Assembly: GCF_932526225.1 (NCBI RefSeq)
Contig: NC_064048.1
Coordinates: forward strand, 11,477,665-11,541,664
DNA length: 64,000 nt
Origin: Nematostella vectensis
Taxonomy: Eukaryota > Cnidaria > Anthozoa > Actiniaria > Edwardsiidae
Direction of reading: 5' to 3'
In this document: positions 1 to 10,227 of the stretch, in pieces
How positions within the stretch are numbered: position 1 is the first letter of the stretch
How the letters are laid out: every line of letters begins with the position of its first letter
Program-made: the position numbers and the translations under genes
The notes under the pieces: generated by a model
The model's input: only the letters and a program-made list of their open reading frames with translations
What the model was told of the DNA's origin: nothing
The model's database searches: none

Positions 1-1710
1 AAAAAAAACCATAGAGAAAAAAAAAGGCCATTGGCCTGGGATCGAACCCGGCCTAAAAAACCAAACGGAAACCATACATACGGATTACCCAATCGGTATG
101 GCAGCACAAGGCTTTTACGGAAGGCTGTAAAGAACCCGAAGGCCCCAAGCACCGATATTTCCGGCGAATATGCTGTACAACACTCTTGCAAGGTATTTTA
201 ACCCGCGCATTAATGGGGAGGACAATAACCAGGATCCCAGGCCTGTAATACGGTTACGCCACGCACAGCTCGCTGAGATATAGGATGAAAAAAATACAGG
301 TCTATGTGGGCGTTTTGGGTCCCTTGGGGGCTCGCTATGTCGGCGTGGCATCGTAACGCACGCGGGCGCATTGTCTTTTATTGTGTACAGAATGTCTCCG
401 TCGTTTTTTGCTTTACTTTTAGTTTTGCTTTATTTTTATTATTATTTTTTTTTAGTCTTTTTATTTGCAGTTCTATGTACAGTATTTGACCATAGCTATG
501 ATAACAATTTTTCAAAATTATTGTAACCAACTATTGTAACCAATTATCGCAAACCAACTTGACTGCAAAACACTATTAGACATTTCTTTCATGTGACTGC
601 GAAGTTGACATGTCAACATCTAGAGGGGCTTCACCCAACAAGGAATCATGGGGGACCATGAAAGCACGGTGTCGCGGAAAATTTTCCTGCCCCATTTATC
701 AGGAACATCTGTGCAGCCGATGCCCTTAGTTGGATGGGGTGCACAGGTGCTTTGGGTATGGCCCTGTAGATGGCACAGTGACCACAAGATGTATCTGAAT
801 GAAACTGTATACTTATTTAAAATTTTAAAAACATGTGAGTGTTACTTACTTAGTTACAGTAGTTCTTTTGAATATTATTATTTACGTGTATAATTTAGAT
901 GAGTAATAAATACTTCTCATTTGTCTCGTAGAGCTCGTATCGTTCCTCCTAAATAACAAACAAAATAATGTGTGTTATTATCTTGGTGCAAAGGAATCTA
1001 CAGTAGTTTTGTAATCAAATAATTGTTTTACTATTAACACGCTTGTTCTTTCAACCAGTTTGTTGGTCTCACAAATAGACTTTTAATAAACTTGTATCCC
1101 TCCCCTCTCCACTCATTAAAGGGGCAGCGTCATGGCACTGCGCATGTCTGGAGTCAGTGTTTCTTGTAGGCTTTCAATTGTCTACACACAGTTGAACTTT
1201 AATAGTTGTCAATGCTTTGTTAAAATAATATTCGATATTTTACTGAATGTTTATTGACAGTTTGTGGGCATTTCCTTTGAATTTAAGTCTTCCACATGGA
1301 CCAAAGGCTCTTAGGTCAACATTAGAATTTGACTGAAATTCATTGTGTCCTGGCCGGAGAGCTATTGCAAAGCTCTTCATCACACTGCACTTTTAAGCAT
1401 ATTCTATGTATGCTTCTTTGTACAAAATGTACCCCTCCTAATAAAACATTAAAGATCACATAACTTGTTTACTTCCTCGACTCTTTGCTTTTTATTTTTG
1501 TTCTCTTACTAGGAAAATATCGAATACAAATAATCAGTAAAGCTAGCAAGCTCATTTTGCTAGCTGTATATAATGCATATCAAGCCTGTATCTTTAGTAT
1601 CCTGGATCAGGTAGACGAACCTATGTCACACCACTTTTTTGATGAGTATTATAAAAAAATACTAAAAAACGTTATCTTGAACTGTGTAAAAAAAAAAAAA
1701 AAAAAAAAAA
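1..1710 (+). repeat. Repeat unit L1 (most divergent 5' part)
   Basis: Positions 1-8 are the tail of the preceding poly(A); the unit proper starts at 9 and ends in A23 (1688-1710). It carries private differences: G to A at 58, A to C at 62, CC to TT at 198-199, C instead of T at 399, and A7 instead of A8 near 288. The rest matches its neighbours. Confidence 0.95.
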
Positions 1711-1718
1711 CCATAGAG

Positions 1719-1727
1719 AAAAAAAAA
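1719..1727 (-). terminator. T9 run after the B-box element
   Basis: Nine T on the minus strand directly after GGCC, about 13 nt past the B box. This is enough for Pol III termination. Lengths of 9-10 occur in most copies. Confidence 0.4.
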
Positions 1728-1739
1728 GGCCATTGGCCT

Positions 1740-1750
1740 GGGATCGAACC
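1740..1750 (-). promoter_or_regulatory. B-box-like Pol III internal promoter motif (reference copy)
   Basis: GGTTCGATCCC on the minus strand. It recurs once per unit, for example at 38-48 on the minus strand in L1 and at 51162-51172 on the plus strand in R1. The invariant GGTTCGA core is intact in all copies read. Whether it recruits TFIIIC is not shown by sequence. Confidence 0.5.
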
Positions 1751-1986
1751 CGGCCTAAAGAACAAAACGGAAACCATACATACGGATTACCCAATCGGTA
1801 TGGCAGCACAAGGCTTTTACGGAAGGCTGTAAAGAACCCGAAGGCCCCAAGCACCGATATTTCCGGCGAATATGCTGTACAACACTCTTGCAAGGTATTC
1901 CAACCCGCGCATTAATGGGGAGGACAATAACCAGGATCCCAGGCCTGTAATACGGTTACGCCACGCACAGCTCGCTGAGATATAGG

Positions 1987-2075
1987 ATGAAAAAAAATAC
2001 AGGTCTATGTGGGCGTTTTGGGTCCCTTGGGGGCTCGCTATGTCGGCGTGGCATCGTAACGCACGCGGGCGCATT
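1987..2075. other. GC-richer, CpG-bearing patch (reference copy)
   Basis: A short patch with several CpG and G-rich runs (GGGTCCCTTGGGGGCTCGC, ACGCACGCGGGCGC) inside an otherwise AT-rich unit. CpG sites here vary between copies, for example ACGCAC to ACACAC in L3 and L4. No motif I can name. Confidence 0.5.
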
Positions 2076-2149
2076 GTCTTTTATTGTGTACAGAATGTCT
2101 CTGTCGTTTTTTGCTTTACTTTTAGTTTTGCTTTATTTTTATTATTATT

Positions 2150-2176
2150 TTTTTTTTAGTCTTTTTATTTGCAGTT
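2150..2176 (+). other. 3'-splice-site-like tract (TTTGCAG)
   Basis: A long T-rich tract ends in TTATTTGCAG, with the AG at 2173-2174. This resembles a strong metazoan 3' splice site. It recurs in every unit and the T-run length varies from 7 to 10. There is no coding context, so use is unproven. Confidence 0.35.
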
Positions 2177-2222
2177 CTATGTACAGTATTTGACCATAGC
2201 TATGATAACAATTTTTCAAAAT

Positions 2223-2248
2223 TATTGTAACCAACTATTGTAACCAAT
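2223..2248 (+). repeat. 13-bp tandem duplication (reference copy)
   Basis: TATTGTAACCAAC (2223-2235) is followed directly by TATTGTAACCAAT (2236-2248); 12 of 13 positions match. It is conserved in every unit. CCAAT appears at the second copy. Confidence 0.9.
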
Positions 2249-2308
2249 TATCGCAAACCAACTTGACTGCAAAACACTATTAGACATTTCTTTCATGTGA
2301 CTGCGAAG

Positions 2309-2320
2309 TTGACATGTCAA
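2309..2320. repeat. Perfect 12-bp palindrome TTGACATGTCAA
   Basis: A self-complementary dodecamer present once per unit; L27 breaks it at 44999. It could be a dimeric protein site or chance. No known factor is assigned. Confidence 0.8.
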
Positions 2321-2349
2321 CATCTAGAGGGGCTTCACCCAACAAGGAA

Positions 2350-2365
2350 TCATGGGGGACCATGA
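2350..2365 (+). repeat. Hairpin TCATGG-GGGA-CCATGA
   Basis: A perfect 6-bp stem closed by GGGA, a GNRA-type tetraloop. It is intact in all units read. It overlaps the start codon of the recurrent 81-codon frame. Confidence 0.75.
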
Positions 2366-2379
2366 AAGCACGGTGTCGC

Positions 2380-2391
2380 GGAAAATTTTCC
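2380..2391. repeat. Perfect 12-bp palindrome GGAAAATTTTCC
   Basis: Self-complementary, with an A4T4 core of the kind that bends DNA. One per unit. Confidence 0.8.
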
Positions 2392-2519
2392 TGCCCCATT
2401 TATCAGGAACATCTGTGCAGCCGATGCCCTTAGTTGGATGGGGTGCACAGGTGCTTTGGGTATGGCCCTGTAGATGGCACAGTGACCACAAGATGTATCT
2501 GAATGAAACTGTATACTTA

Positions 2520-2533
2520 TTTAAAATTTTAAA
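2520..2533. repeat. Perfect 14-bp palindrome TTTAAAATTTTAAA
   Basis: Self-complementary AT-only tract, one per unit. Easily melted. No assigned role. Confidence 0.8.
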
Positions 2534-2608
2534 AACATGTGAGTGTTACTTACTTAGTTACAGTAGTTCTTTTGAATATTATTATTTACGTGTATAATTT
2601 AGATGAGT

Positions 2609-2614
2609 AATAAA
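2609..2614 (+). promoter_or_regulatory. Poly(A)-signal-like AATAAA, first of three
   Basis: AATAAA in GAGTAATAAATAC, just past the stop of the 81-codon frame. AT-rich DNA gives such hexamers by chance. Confidence 0.3.
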
Positions 2615-2788
2615 TACTTCTCATTTGTCTCGTAGAGCTCGTATCGTTCCTCCTAAATAACAAACAAAATAATGTGTGTTATTATCTTGGTGCAAAGGAA
2701 TCTACAGTAGTTTTGTAATCAAATAATTGTTTTACTATTAACACGCTTGTTCTTTCAACCAGTTTGTTGGTCTCACAAATAGACTTTT

Positions 2789-2794
2789 AATAAA
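2789..2794 (+). promoter_or_regulatory. Poly(A)-signal-like AATAAA, second of three
   Basis: AATAAA in TTTTAATAAACTTG, followed by a C/T-rich stretch, CCCTCCCCTCTCC. No evidence of use. Confidence 0.25.
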
Positions 2795-2821
2795 CTTGTA
2801 TCCCTCCCCTCTCCACTCATT

Positions 2822-2850
2822 AAAGGGGCAGCGTCATGGCACTGCGCATG
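2822..2850. other. Site of the right-array diagnostic base
   Basis: Left units read TAAAGGGGCAGCGTCATGGC here; right units read TAAAGGTGCAGC. GCAG (2829-2832) and CTGC (2843-2846) flank GTCATGGC as a short imperfect inverted repeat. Confidence 0.7.
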
Positions 2851-3059
2851 TCTGGAGTCAGTGTTTCTTGTAGGCTTTCAATTGTCTACACACAGTTGAA
2901 CTTTAATAGTTGTCAATGCTTTGTTAAAATAATATTCGATATTTTACTGAATGTTTATTGACAGTTTGTGGGCATTTCCTTTGAATTTAAGTCTTCCACA
3001 TGGACCAAAGGCTCTTAGGTCAACATTAGAATTTGACTGAAATTCATTGTTTCCTGGCC

Positions 3060-3082
3060 GGAGAGCTATTGCAAAGCTCTTC
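3060..3082 (+). repeat. Hairpin with AGAGCT stem
   Basis: AGAGCT (3062-3067), loop ATTGCAA, AGCTCT (3075-3080). The stem can be extended by G-U and G-C to 8 pairs. One per unit. Confidence 0.7.
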
Positions 3083-3143
3083 ATCACACTGCACTTTTAA
3101 GCATATTCTATGTATGCTTCTTTGTACAAAATGTACCCCTCCT

Positions 3144-3149
3144 AATAAA
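3144..3149 (+). promoter_or_regulatory. Poly(A)-signal-like AATAAA, third of three
   Basis: AATAAA in CCTAATAAAACATTAAAG. It lies about 240 nt before the genomic poly(A), too far to have specified that tail directly. Confidence 0.3.
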
Positions 3150-3244
3150 ACATTAAAGATCACATAACTTGTTTACTTCCTCGACTCTTTGCTTTTTATT
3201 TTTGTTCTCTTACTAGGAAAATATCGAATACAAATAATCAGTAA

Positions 3245-3269
3245 AGCTAGCAAGCTCATTTTGCTAGCT
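3245..3269 (+). repeat. Hairpin with 9-bp stem AGCTAGCAA
   Basis: AGCTAGCAA (3245-3253), loop GCTCATT, TTGCTAGCT (3261-3269). Perfect pairing, and the most stable-looking short hairpin in the unit. Present in every copy read, in both arrays. Confidence 0.8.
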
Positions 3270-3270
3270 G

Positions 3271-3277
3271 TATATAA
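3271..3277 (+). promoter_or_regulatory. TATA-like TATATAA
   Basis: TATATAA sits just after the 9-bp hairpin, followed by TGCATAT, a weak octamer-like site. No upstream element or transcript is recognisable, so promoter use is speculative. Confidence 0.2.
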
Positions 3278-3386
3278 TGCATATCAAGCCTGTATCTTTA
3301 GTATCCTGGATCAGGTAGACGAACCTATGTCACACCACTTTTTTGATGAGTATTATAAAAAAATACTAAAAAACGTTATCTTGAAC

Positions 3387-3391
<5 letters not shown>

Positions 3392-3422
<31 letters not shown>
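3392..3422 (+). repeat. Poly(A) tract closing the unit (reference copy, A31)
   Basis: Pure A31. Across the left array this tract measures 6 to 42 nt. Five copies are special: L14, L15, L19 and L23 are interrupted by one G four bases before the end, and L16 is only A6. In the right array it appears as T40, T37 and then T39 throughout. Confidence 0.95.
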
Positions 3423-3424
<2 letters not shown>

Positions 3425-5098
3425 ATAGAGAAAAAAAAATGCCATTGGCCTGGGATCGAACCCGGCCTAAAGAACAAAACGGAAACCATACATACGGATT
3501 ACCCAATCGGTATGGCAGCACAAGGCTTTTACGGAAGGCTGTAAAGAACCCGAAGGCCCCAAGCACCGATATTTCCGGCGAATATGCTGTACAACACTCT
3601 TGCAAGGTATTCCAACCCGCGCATTAATGGGGAGGACAATAACCAGGATCCCAGGCCTGTAATACGGTTACGCCACGCACAGCTCGCTGAGATATAGGAT
3701 GAAAAAAAATACAGGTCTATGTGGGCGTTTTGGGTCCCTTGGGGGCTCGCTATGTCGGCGTGGCATCGTAACACACGCGGGCGCATTGTCTTTTATTGTG
3801 TACAGAATGTCTCTGTCGTTTTTTGCTTTACTTTTAGTTTTGCTTTATTTTTATTATTATTTTTTTTTTAGTCTTTTTATTTGCAGTTCTATGTACAGTA
3901 TTTGACCATAGCTATGATAACAATTTTTCAAAATTATTGTAACCAACTATTGTAACCAATTATCGCAAACCAACTTGACTGCAAAACACTATTAGACATT
4001 TCTTTCATGTGACTGCGAAGTTGACATGTCAACATCTAGAGGGGCTTCACCCAACAAGGAATCATGGGGGACCATGAAAGCACGGTGTCGCGGAAAATTT
4101 TCCTGCCCCATTTATCAGGAACATCTGTGCAGCCGATGCCCTTAGTTGGATGGGGTGCACAGGTGCTTTGGGTATGGCCCTGTAGATGGCACAGTGACCA
4201 CAAGATGTATCTGAATGAAACTGTATACTTATTTAAAATTTTAAAAACATGTGAGTGTTACTTACTTAGTTACAGTAGTTCTTTTGAATATTATTATTTA
4301 CGTGTATAATTTAGATGAGTAATAAATACTTCTCATTTGTCTCGTAGAGCTCGTATCGTTCCTCCTAAATAACAAACAAAATAATGTGTGTTATTATCTT
4401 GGTGCAAAGGAATCTACAGTAGTTTTGTAATCAAATAATTGTTTTACTATTAACACGCTTGTTCTTTCAACCAGTTTGTTGGTCTCACAAATAGACTTTT
4501 AATAAACTTGTATCCCTCCCCTCTCCACTCATTAAAGGGGCAGCGTCATGGCACTGTGCATGTCTGGAGTCAGTGTTTCTTGTAGGCTTTCAATTGTCTA
4601 CACACAGTTGAACTTTAATAGTTGTCAATGCTTTGTTAAAATAATATTCGATATTTTACTGAATGTTTATTGACAGTTTGTGGGCATTTCCTTTGAATTT
4701 AAGTCTTCCACATGGACCAAAGGCTCTTAGGTCAACATTAGAATTTGACTGAAATTCATTGTTTCCTGGCCGGAGAGCTATTGCAAAGCTCTTCATCACA
4801 CTGCACTTTTAAGCATATTCTATGTATGCTTCTTTGTACAAAATGTACCCCTCCTAATAAAACATTAAAGATCACATAACTTGTTTACTTCCTCGACTCT
4901 TTGCTTTTTATTTTTGTTCTCTTACTAGGAAAATATCGAATACAAATAATCAGTAAAGCTAGCAAGCTCATTTTGCTAGCTGTATATAATGCATATCAAG
5001 CCTGTATCTTTAGTATCCTGGATCAGGTAGACGAACCTATGTCACACCACTTTTTTGATGAGTATTATAAAAAAATACTAAAAAACGTTATCTTGAAC

Positions 5099-5130
<32 letters not shown>
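3423..5130 (+). repeat. Repeat unit L3
   Basis: Ends in A27. Private G to T just before the GCCATTGGCC motif (3440) and C to T at 4557 (a CpG to TpG change). Shares G to A at 3773 (CGTAACACAC, CpG to CpA) with unit L4. Confidence 0.97.
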
Positions 5131-6807
5131 CCCATAGAGAAAAAAAAAGGCCATTGGCCTGGGATCGAACCCGGCCTAAAGAACAAAACGGAAACCATAC
5201 ATACGGATTACCCAATCGGTATGGCAGCACAAGGCTTTTACGGAAGGCTGTAAAGAACCCGAAGGCCCCAAGCACCGATATTTCCGGCGAATATGCTGTA
5301 CAACACTCTTGCAAGGTATTCCAACCCGCGCATTAATGGGGAGGACAATAACCAGGATCCCAGGCCTGTAATACGGTTACGCCACGCACAGCTCGCTGAG
5401 ATATAGGATGAAAAAAAATACAGGTCTATGTGGGCGTTTTGGGTCCCTTGGGGGCTCGCTATGTCGGCGTGGCATCGTAACACACGCGGGCGCATTGTCT
5501 TTTATTGTGTACAGAATGTCTCTGTCGTTTTTTGCTTTACTTTTAGTTTTGCTTTATTTTTATTATTATTTTTTTTTTAGTCTTTTTATTTGCAGTTCTA
5601 TGTACAGTATTTGACCATAGCTATGATAACAATTTTTCAAAATTATTGTAACCAACTATTGTAACCAATTATCGCAAACCAACTTGACTGCAAAACACTA
5701 TTAGACATTTCTTTCATGTGACTGCGAAGTTGACATGTCAACATCTAGAGGGGCTTCACCCAACAAGGAATCATGGGGGACCATGAAAGCACGGTGTCGC
5801 GGAAAATTTTCCTGCCCCATTTATCAGGAACATCTGTGCAGCCGATGCCCTTAGTTGGATGGGGTGCACAGGTGCTTTGGGTATGGCCCTGTAGATGGCA
5901 CAGTGACCACAAGATGTATCTGAATGAAACTGTATACTTATTTAAAATTTTAAAAACATGTGAGTGTTACTTACTTAGTTACAGTAGTTCTTTTGAATAT
6001 TATTATTTACGTGTATAATTTAGATGAGTAATAAATACTTCTCATTTGTCTCGTAGAGCTCGTATCGTTCCTCCTAAATAACAAACAAAATAATGTGTGT
6101 TATTATCTTGGTGCAAAGGAATCTACAGTAGTTTTGTAATCAAATAATTGTTTTACTATTAACACGCTTGTTCTTTCAACCAGTTTGTTGGTCTCACAAA
6201 TAGACTTTTAATAAACTTGTATCCCTCCCCTCTCCACTCATTAAAGGGGCAGCGTCATGGCACTGCGCATGTCTGGAGTCAGTGTTTCTTGTAGGCTTTC
6301 AATTGTCTACACACAGTTGAACTTTAATAGTTGTCAATGCTTTGTTAAAATAATATTCGATATTTTACTGAATGTTTATTGACAGTTTGTGGGCATTTCC
6401 TTTGAATTTAAGTCTTCCACATGGACCAAAGGCTCTTAGGTCAACATTAGAATTTGACTGAAATTCATTGTTTCCTGGCCGGAGAGCTATTGCAAAGCTC
6501 TTCATCACACTGCACTTTTAAGCATATTCTTTGTATGCTTCTTTGTACAAAATGTACCCCTCCTAATAAAACATTAAAGATCACATAACTTGTTTACTTC
6601 CTCGACTCTTTGCTTTTTATTTTTGTTCTCTTACTAGGAAAATATCGAATACAAATAATCAGTAAAGCTAGCAAGCTCATTTTGCTAGCTGTATATAATG
6701 CATATCAAGCCTGTATCTTTAGTATCCTGGATCAGGTAGACGAACCTATGTCACACCACTTTTTTGATGAGTATTATAAAAAAATACTAAAAAACGTTAT
6801 CTTGAAC

Positions 6808-6840
<33 letters not shown>
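5131..6840 (+). repeat. Repeat unit L4
   Basis: Starts with CCCATAGAG (one extra C) and ends in A28. Shares the CGTAACACAC variant (5482) with L3. Private A to T at 6531. Confidence 0.97.
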
Positions 6841-6842
<2 letters not shown>

Positions 6843-8515
6843 ATAGAGAAAAAAAAAGGCCATTGGCCTGGGATCGAACCCGGCCTAAAGAACAAAACGG
6901 AAACCATACATACGGATTACCCAATCGGTATGGCAGCACAAGGCTTTTACGGAAGGCTGTAAAGAACCCGAAGGCCCCAAGCACCGATATTTCCGGCGAA
7001 TATGCTGTACAACACTCTTGCAAGGTATTCCAACCCGCGCATTAATGGGGAGGACAATAACCAGGATCCCAGGCCTGTAATACGGTTACGCCACGCACAG
7101 CTCGCTGAGATATAGGATGAAAAAAAATACAGGTCTATGTGGGCGTTTTGGGTCCCTTGGGGGCTCGCTATGTCGGCGTGGCATCGTAACGCACGCGGGC
7201 GCATTGTCTTTTATTGTGTACAGAATGTCTCTGTCGTTTTTTGCTTTACTTTTAGTTTTGCTTTATTTTTATTATTATTTTTTTTTAGTCTTTTTATTTG
7301 CAGTTCTATGTACAGTATTTGACCATAGCTATGATAACAATTTTTCAAAATTATTGTAACCAACTATTGTAACCAATTATCGCAAACCAACTTGACTGCA
7401 AAACACTATTAGACATTTCTTTCATGTGACTGCGAAGTTGACATGTCAACATCTAGAGGGGCTTCACCCAACAAGGAATCATGGGGGACCATGAAAGCAC
7501 GGTGTCGCGGAAAATTTTCCTGCCCCATTTATCAGGAACATCTGTGCAGCCGATGCCCTTAGTTGGATGGGGTGCACAGGTGTTTTGGGTATGGCCCTGT
7601 AGATGGCACAGTGACCACAAGATGTATCTGAATGAAACTGTATACTTATTTAAAATTTTAAAAACATGTGAGTGTTACTTACTTAGTTACAGTAGTTCTT
7701 TTGAATATTATTATTTACGTGTATAATTTAGATGAGTAATAAATACTTCTCATTTGTCTCGTAGAGCTCGTATCGTTCCTCCTAAATAACAAACAAAATA
7801 ATGTGTGTTATTATCTTGGTGCAAAGGAATCTACAGTAGTTTTGTAATCAAATAATTGTTTTACTATTAACACGCTTGTTCTTTCAACCAGTTTGTTGGT
7901 CTCACAAATAGACTTTTAATAAACTTGTATCCCTCCCCTCTCCACTCATTAAAGGGGCAGCGTCATGGCACTGCGCATGTCTGGAGTCAGTGTTTCTTGT
8001 AGGCTTTCAATTGTCTACACACAGTTGAACTTTAATAGTTGTCAATGCTTTGTTAAAATAATATTCGATATTTTACTGAATGTTTATTGACAGTTTGTGG
8101 GCATTTCCTTTGAATTTAAGTCTTCCACATGGACCAAAGGCTCTTAGGTCAACATTAGAATTTGACTGAAATTCATTGTTTCCTGGCCGGAGAGCTATTG
8201 CAAAGCTCTTCATCACACTGCACTTTTAAGCATATTCTATGTATGCTTCTTTGTACAAAATGTACCCCTCCTAATAAAACATTAAAGATCACATAACTTG
8301 TTTACTTCCTCGACTCTTTGCTTTTTATTTTTGTTCTCTTACTAGGAAAATATCGAATACAAATAATCAGTAAAGCTAGCAAGCTCATTTTGCTAGCTGT
8401 ATATAATGCATATCAAGCCTGTATCTTTAGTATCCTGGATCAGGTAGACGAACCTATGTCACACCACTTTTTTGATGAGTATTATAAAAAAATACTAAAA
8501 AACGTTATCTTGAAC

Positions 8516-8551
<36 letters not shown>
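6841..8551 (+). repeat. Repeat unit L5
   Basis: Ends in A31 (8521-8551). Private C to T at 7583, which changes Leu to Phe in the short recurrent 81-codon frame. Confidence 0.97.
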
Positions 8552-8553
<2 letters not shown>

Positions 8554-10227
8554 ATAGAGAAAAAAAAAGGCCATTGGCCTGGGATCGAACCCGGCCTAAA
8601 GAACAAAACGGAAACCATACATACGGATTACCCAATCGGTATGGCAGCACAAGGCTTTTACGGAAGGCTGTAAAGAACCCGAAGGCCCCAAGCACCGATA
8701 TTTCCGGCGAATATGCTGTACAACACTCTTGCAAGGTATTCCAACCCGCGCATTAATGGGGAGGACAATAACCAGGATCCCAGGCCTGTAATACGGTTAC
8801 GCCACGCACAGCTCGCTGAGATATAGGATGAAAAAAAATACAGGTCTATGTGGGCGTTTTGGGTCCCTTGGGGGCTCGCTATGTCGGCGTGGCATCGTAA
8901 CGCACGCGGGCGCATTGTCTTTTATTGTGTACAGAATGTCTCTGTCGTTTTTTGCTTTACTTTTAGTTTTGCTTTATTTTTATTATTATTTTTTTTTTAG
9001 TCTTTTTATTTGCAGTTCTATGTACAGTATTTGACCATAGCTATGATAACAATTTTTCAAAATTATTGTAACCAACTATTGTAACCAATTATCGCAAACC
9101 AACTTGACTGCAAAACACTATTAGACATTTCTTTCATGTGACTGCGAAGTTGACATGTCAACATCTAGAGGGGCTTCACCCAACAAGGAATCATGGGGGA
9201 CCATGAAAGCACGGTGTCGCGGAAAATTTTCCTGCCCCATTTATCAGGAACATCTGTGCAGCCGATGCCCTTAGTTGGATGGGGTGCACAGGTGCTTTGG
9301 GTATGGCCCTGTAGATGGCACAGTGACCACAAGATGTATCTGAATGAAACTGTATACTTATTTAAAATTTTAAAAACATGTGAGTGTTACTTACTTAGTT
9401 ACAGTAGTTCTTTTGAATATTATTATTTACGTGTATAATTTAGATGAGTAATAAATACTTCTCATTTGTCTCGTAGAGCTCGTATCGTTCCTCCTAAATA
9501 ACAAACAAAATAATGTGTGTTATTATCTTGGTGCAAAGGAATCTACAGTAGTTTTGTAATCAAATAATTGTTTTACTATTAACACGCTTGTTCTTTCAAC
9601 CAGTTTGTTGGTCTCACAAATAGACTTTTAATAAACTTGTATCCCTCCCCTCTCCACTCATTAAAGGGGCAGCGTCATGGCACTGCGCATGTCTGGAGTC
9701 AGTGTTTCTTGTAGGCTTTCAATTGTCTACACACAGTTGAACTTTAATAGTTGTCAATGCTTTGTTAAAATAATATTCGATATTTTACTGAATGTTTATT
9801 GACAGTTTGTGGGCATTTCCTTTGAATTTAAGTCTTCCACATGGACCAAAGGCTCTTAGGTCAACATTAGAATTTGACTGAAATTCATTGTTTCCTGGCC
9901 GGAGAGCTATTGCAAAGCTCTTCATCACACTGCACTTTTAAGCATATTCTATGTATGCTTCTTTGTACAAAATGTACCCCTCCTAATAAAACATTAAAGA
10001 TCACATAACTTGTTTACTTCCTCGACTCTTTGCTTTTTATTTTTGTTCTCTTACTAGGAAAATATCAAATACAAATAATCAGTAAAGCTAGCAAGCTCAT
10101 TTTGCTAGCTGTATATAATGCATATCAAGCCTGTATCTTTAGTATCCTGGATCAGGTAGACGAACCTATGTCACACCACTTTTTTGATGAGTATTATAAA
10201 AAAATACTAAAAAACGTTATCTTGAAC

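Larger units (their letters stand above)
1719..1830 (-). other. tRNA-like / SINE-like element, one per unit (reference copy)
   Basis: On the minus strand the 11-mer GGTTCGATCCC (1740-1750) matches the Pol III B-box/T-loop consensus GGTTCGANTCC closely. About 20 nt downstream there is T9 (1719-1727), the usual Pol III stop. The flanking CCGGG/CCAGG can form a T-stem with one G-A mismatch. Upstream, ACCGATTGGGTAATCC (about 1790-1806) is only a weak A-box/D-arm candidate, and the D-loop to T-loop spacing (about 42 nt) exceeds a normal tRNA. No acceptor or anticodon stem is convincing. It is probably a tRNA-derived retroposon relic. L7 and L8 have a one-base change inside the box; L7, L8 and the right array keep the T9. 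Confidence 0.5.
2352..2597 (+). other. Recurrent 81-codon open frame, not accepted as a gene
   Basis: An uninterrupted frame starting at an ATG inside the hairpin occurs in all units (minus strand in the right array). It starts MGDHESTVSRK and ends FEYYYLRV. I recognise no domain. Among copies I noted three replacement changes (7583, 19695, 23020) and one silent change seen in two sister copies (10930, 12650). That gives no sign of protein-level selection. Its conservation follows from the repeat being young. Confidence 0.25.
3187..3314 (+). other. Exon-like segment between splice-like signals
   Basis: A pyrimidine tract ends in CTTACTAG (AG at 3215-3216), a good 3'-splice-site match. Ninety-eight nt later comes CAG|GTAGAC (GT at 3315-3316), a 5'-splice-site match. 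The 98-nt interval is conserved but codes for nothing I recognise. It could be a captured exon of a host gene or coincidence. Confidence 0.3.
1711..3422 (+). repeat. Repeat unit L2 (reference unit)
   Basis: First complete unit including its whole poly(A) (A31, 3392-3422); internal features below are mapped on this copy. It has the CATTGTTTCC form near 3046, shared by units L2-L8 and L14 and differing from the CATTGTGTCC of the other copies. Confidence 0.97.

Noticed and set aside
1711-1830. Complete functional tRNA gene
   Set aside because: Only the T-arm/B box and stop are convincing. No acceptor or anticodon stem, and the spacing is too long.
1817-2074. 85-codon minus-strand frame as a transposase or RT fragment
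   Set aside because: I see no catalytic motif or family signature. It is a frame through the GC-richer patch.
2352-2597. 81-codon frame repeated in every unit as a real protein gene
   Set aside because: No recognisable domain, and changes among copies are mostly replacement. The whole unit, not the frame, is conserved.
2600-2660. snRNA, 5S rRNA or spliced-leader gene in the unit
   Set aside because: I compared the unit by eye with U1, U2, U4, U5, U6 and 5S core sequences and found only short chance matches such as AACGATAC.
2821-2832. TTAAAGGGG as a piggyBac-type terminal repeat
   Set aside because: There is no matching inverted end elsewhere in the unit and no transposase frame.
3144-3422. 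Poly(A) as the direct tail of a retroposed mRNA using the last AATAAA
   Set aside because: The hexamer is about 240 nt upstream of the tail, and there is no visible target-site duplication around the unit.
1711-3422. Unit length as ten nucleosome repeats
   Set aside because: About 1700 bp fits 10 x 170, but this is numerology without phasing data, and the length drifts with the poly(A).
3189-3428. 77-151 codon frame ending in poly-lysine
   Set aside because: The lysines are translation of the poly(A) tract, and its end shifts with tail length. L28 has a frameshift in it. It overlaps the splice-like signals and has no family match I can see.
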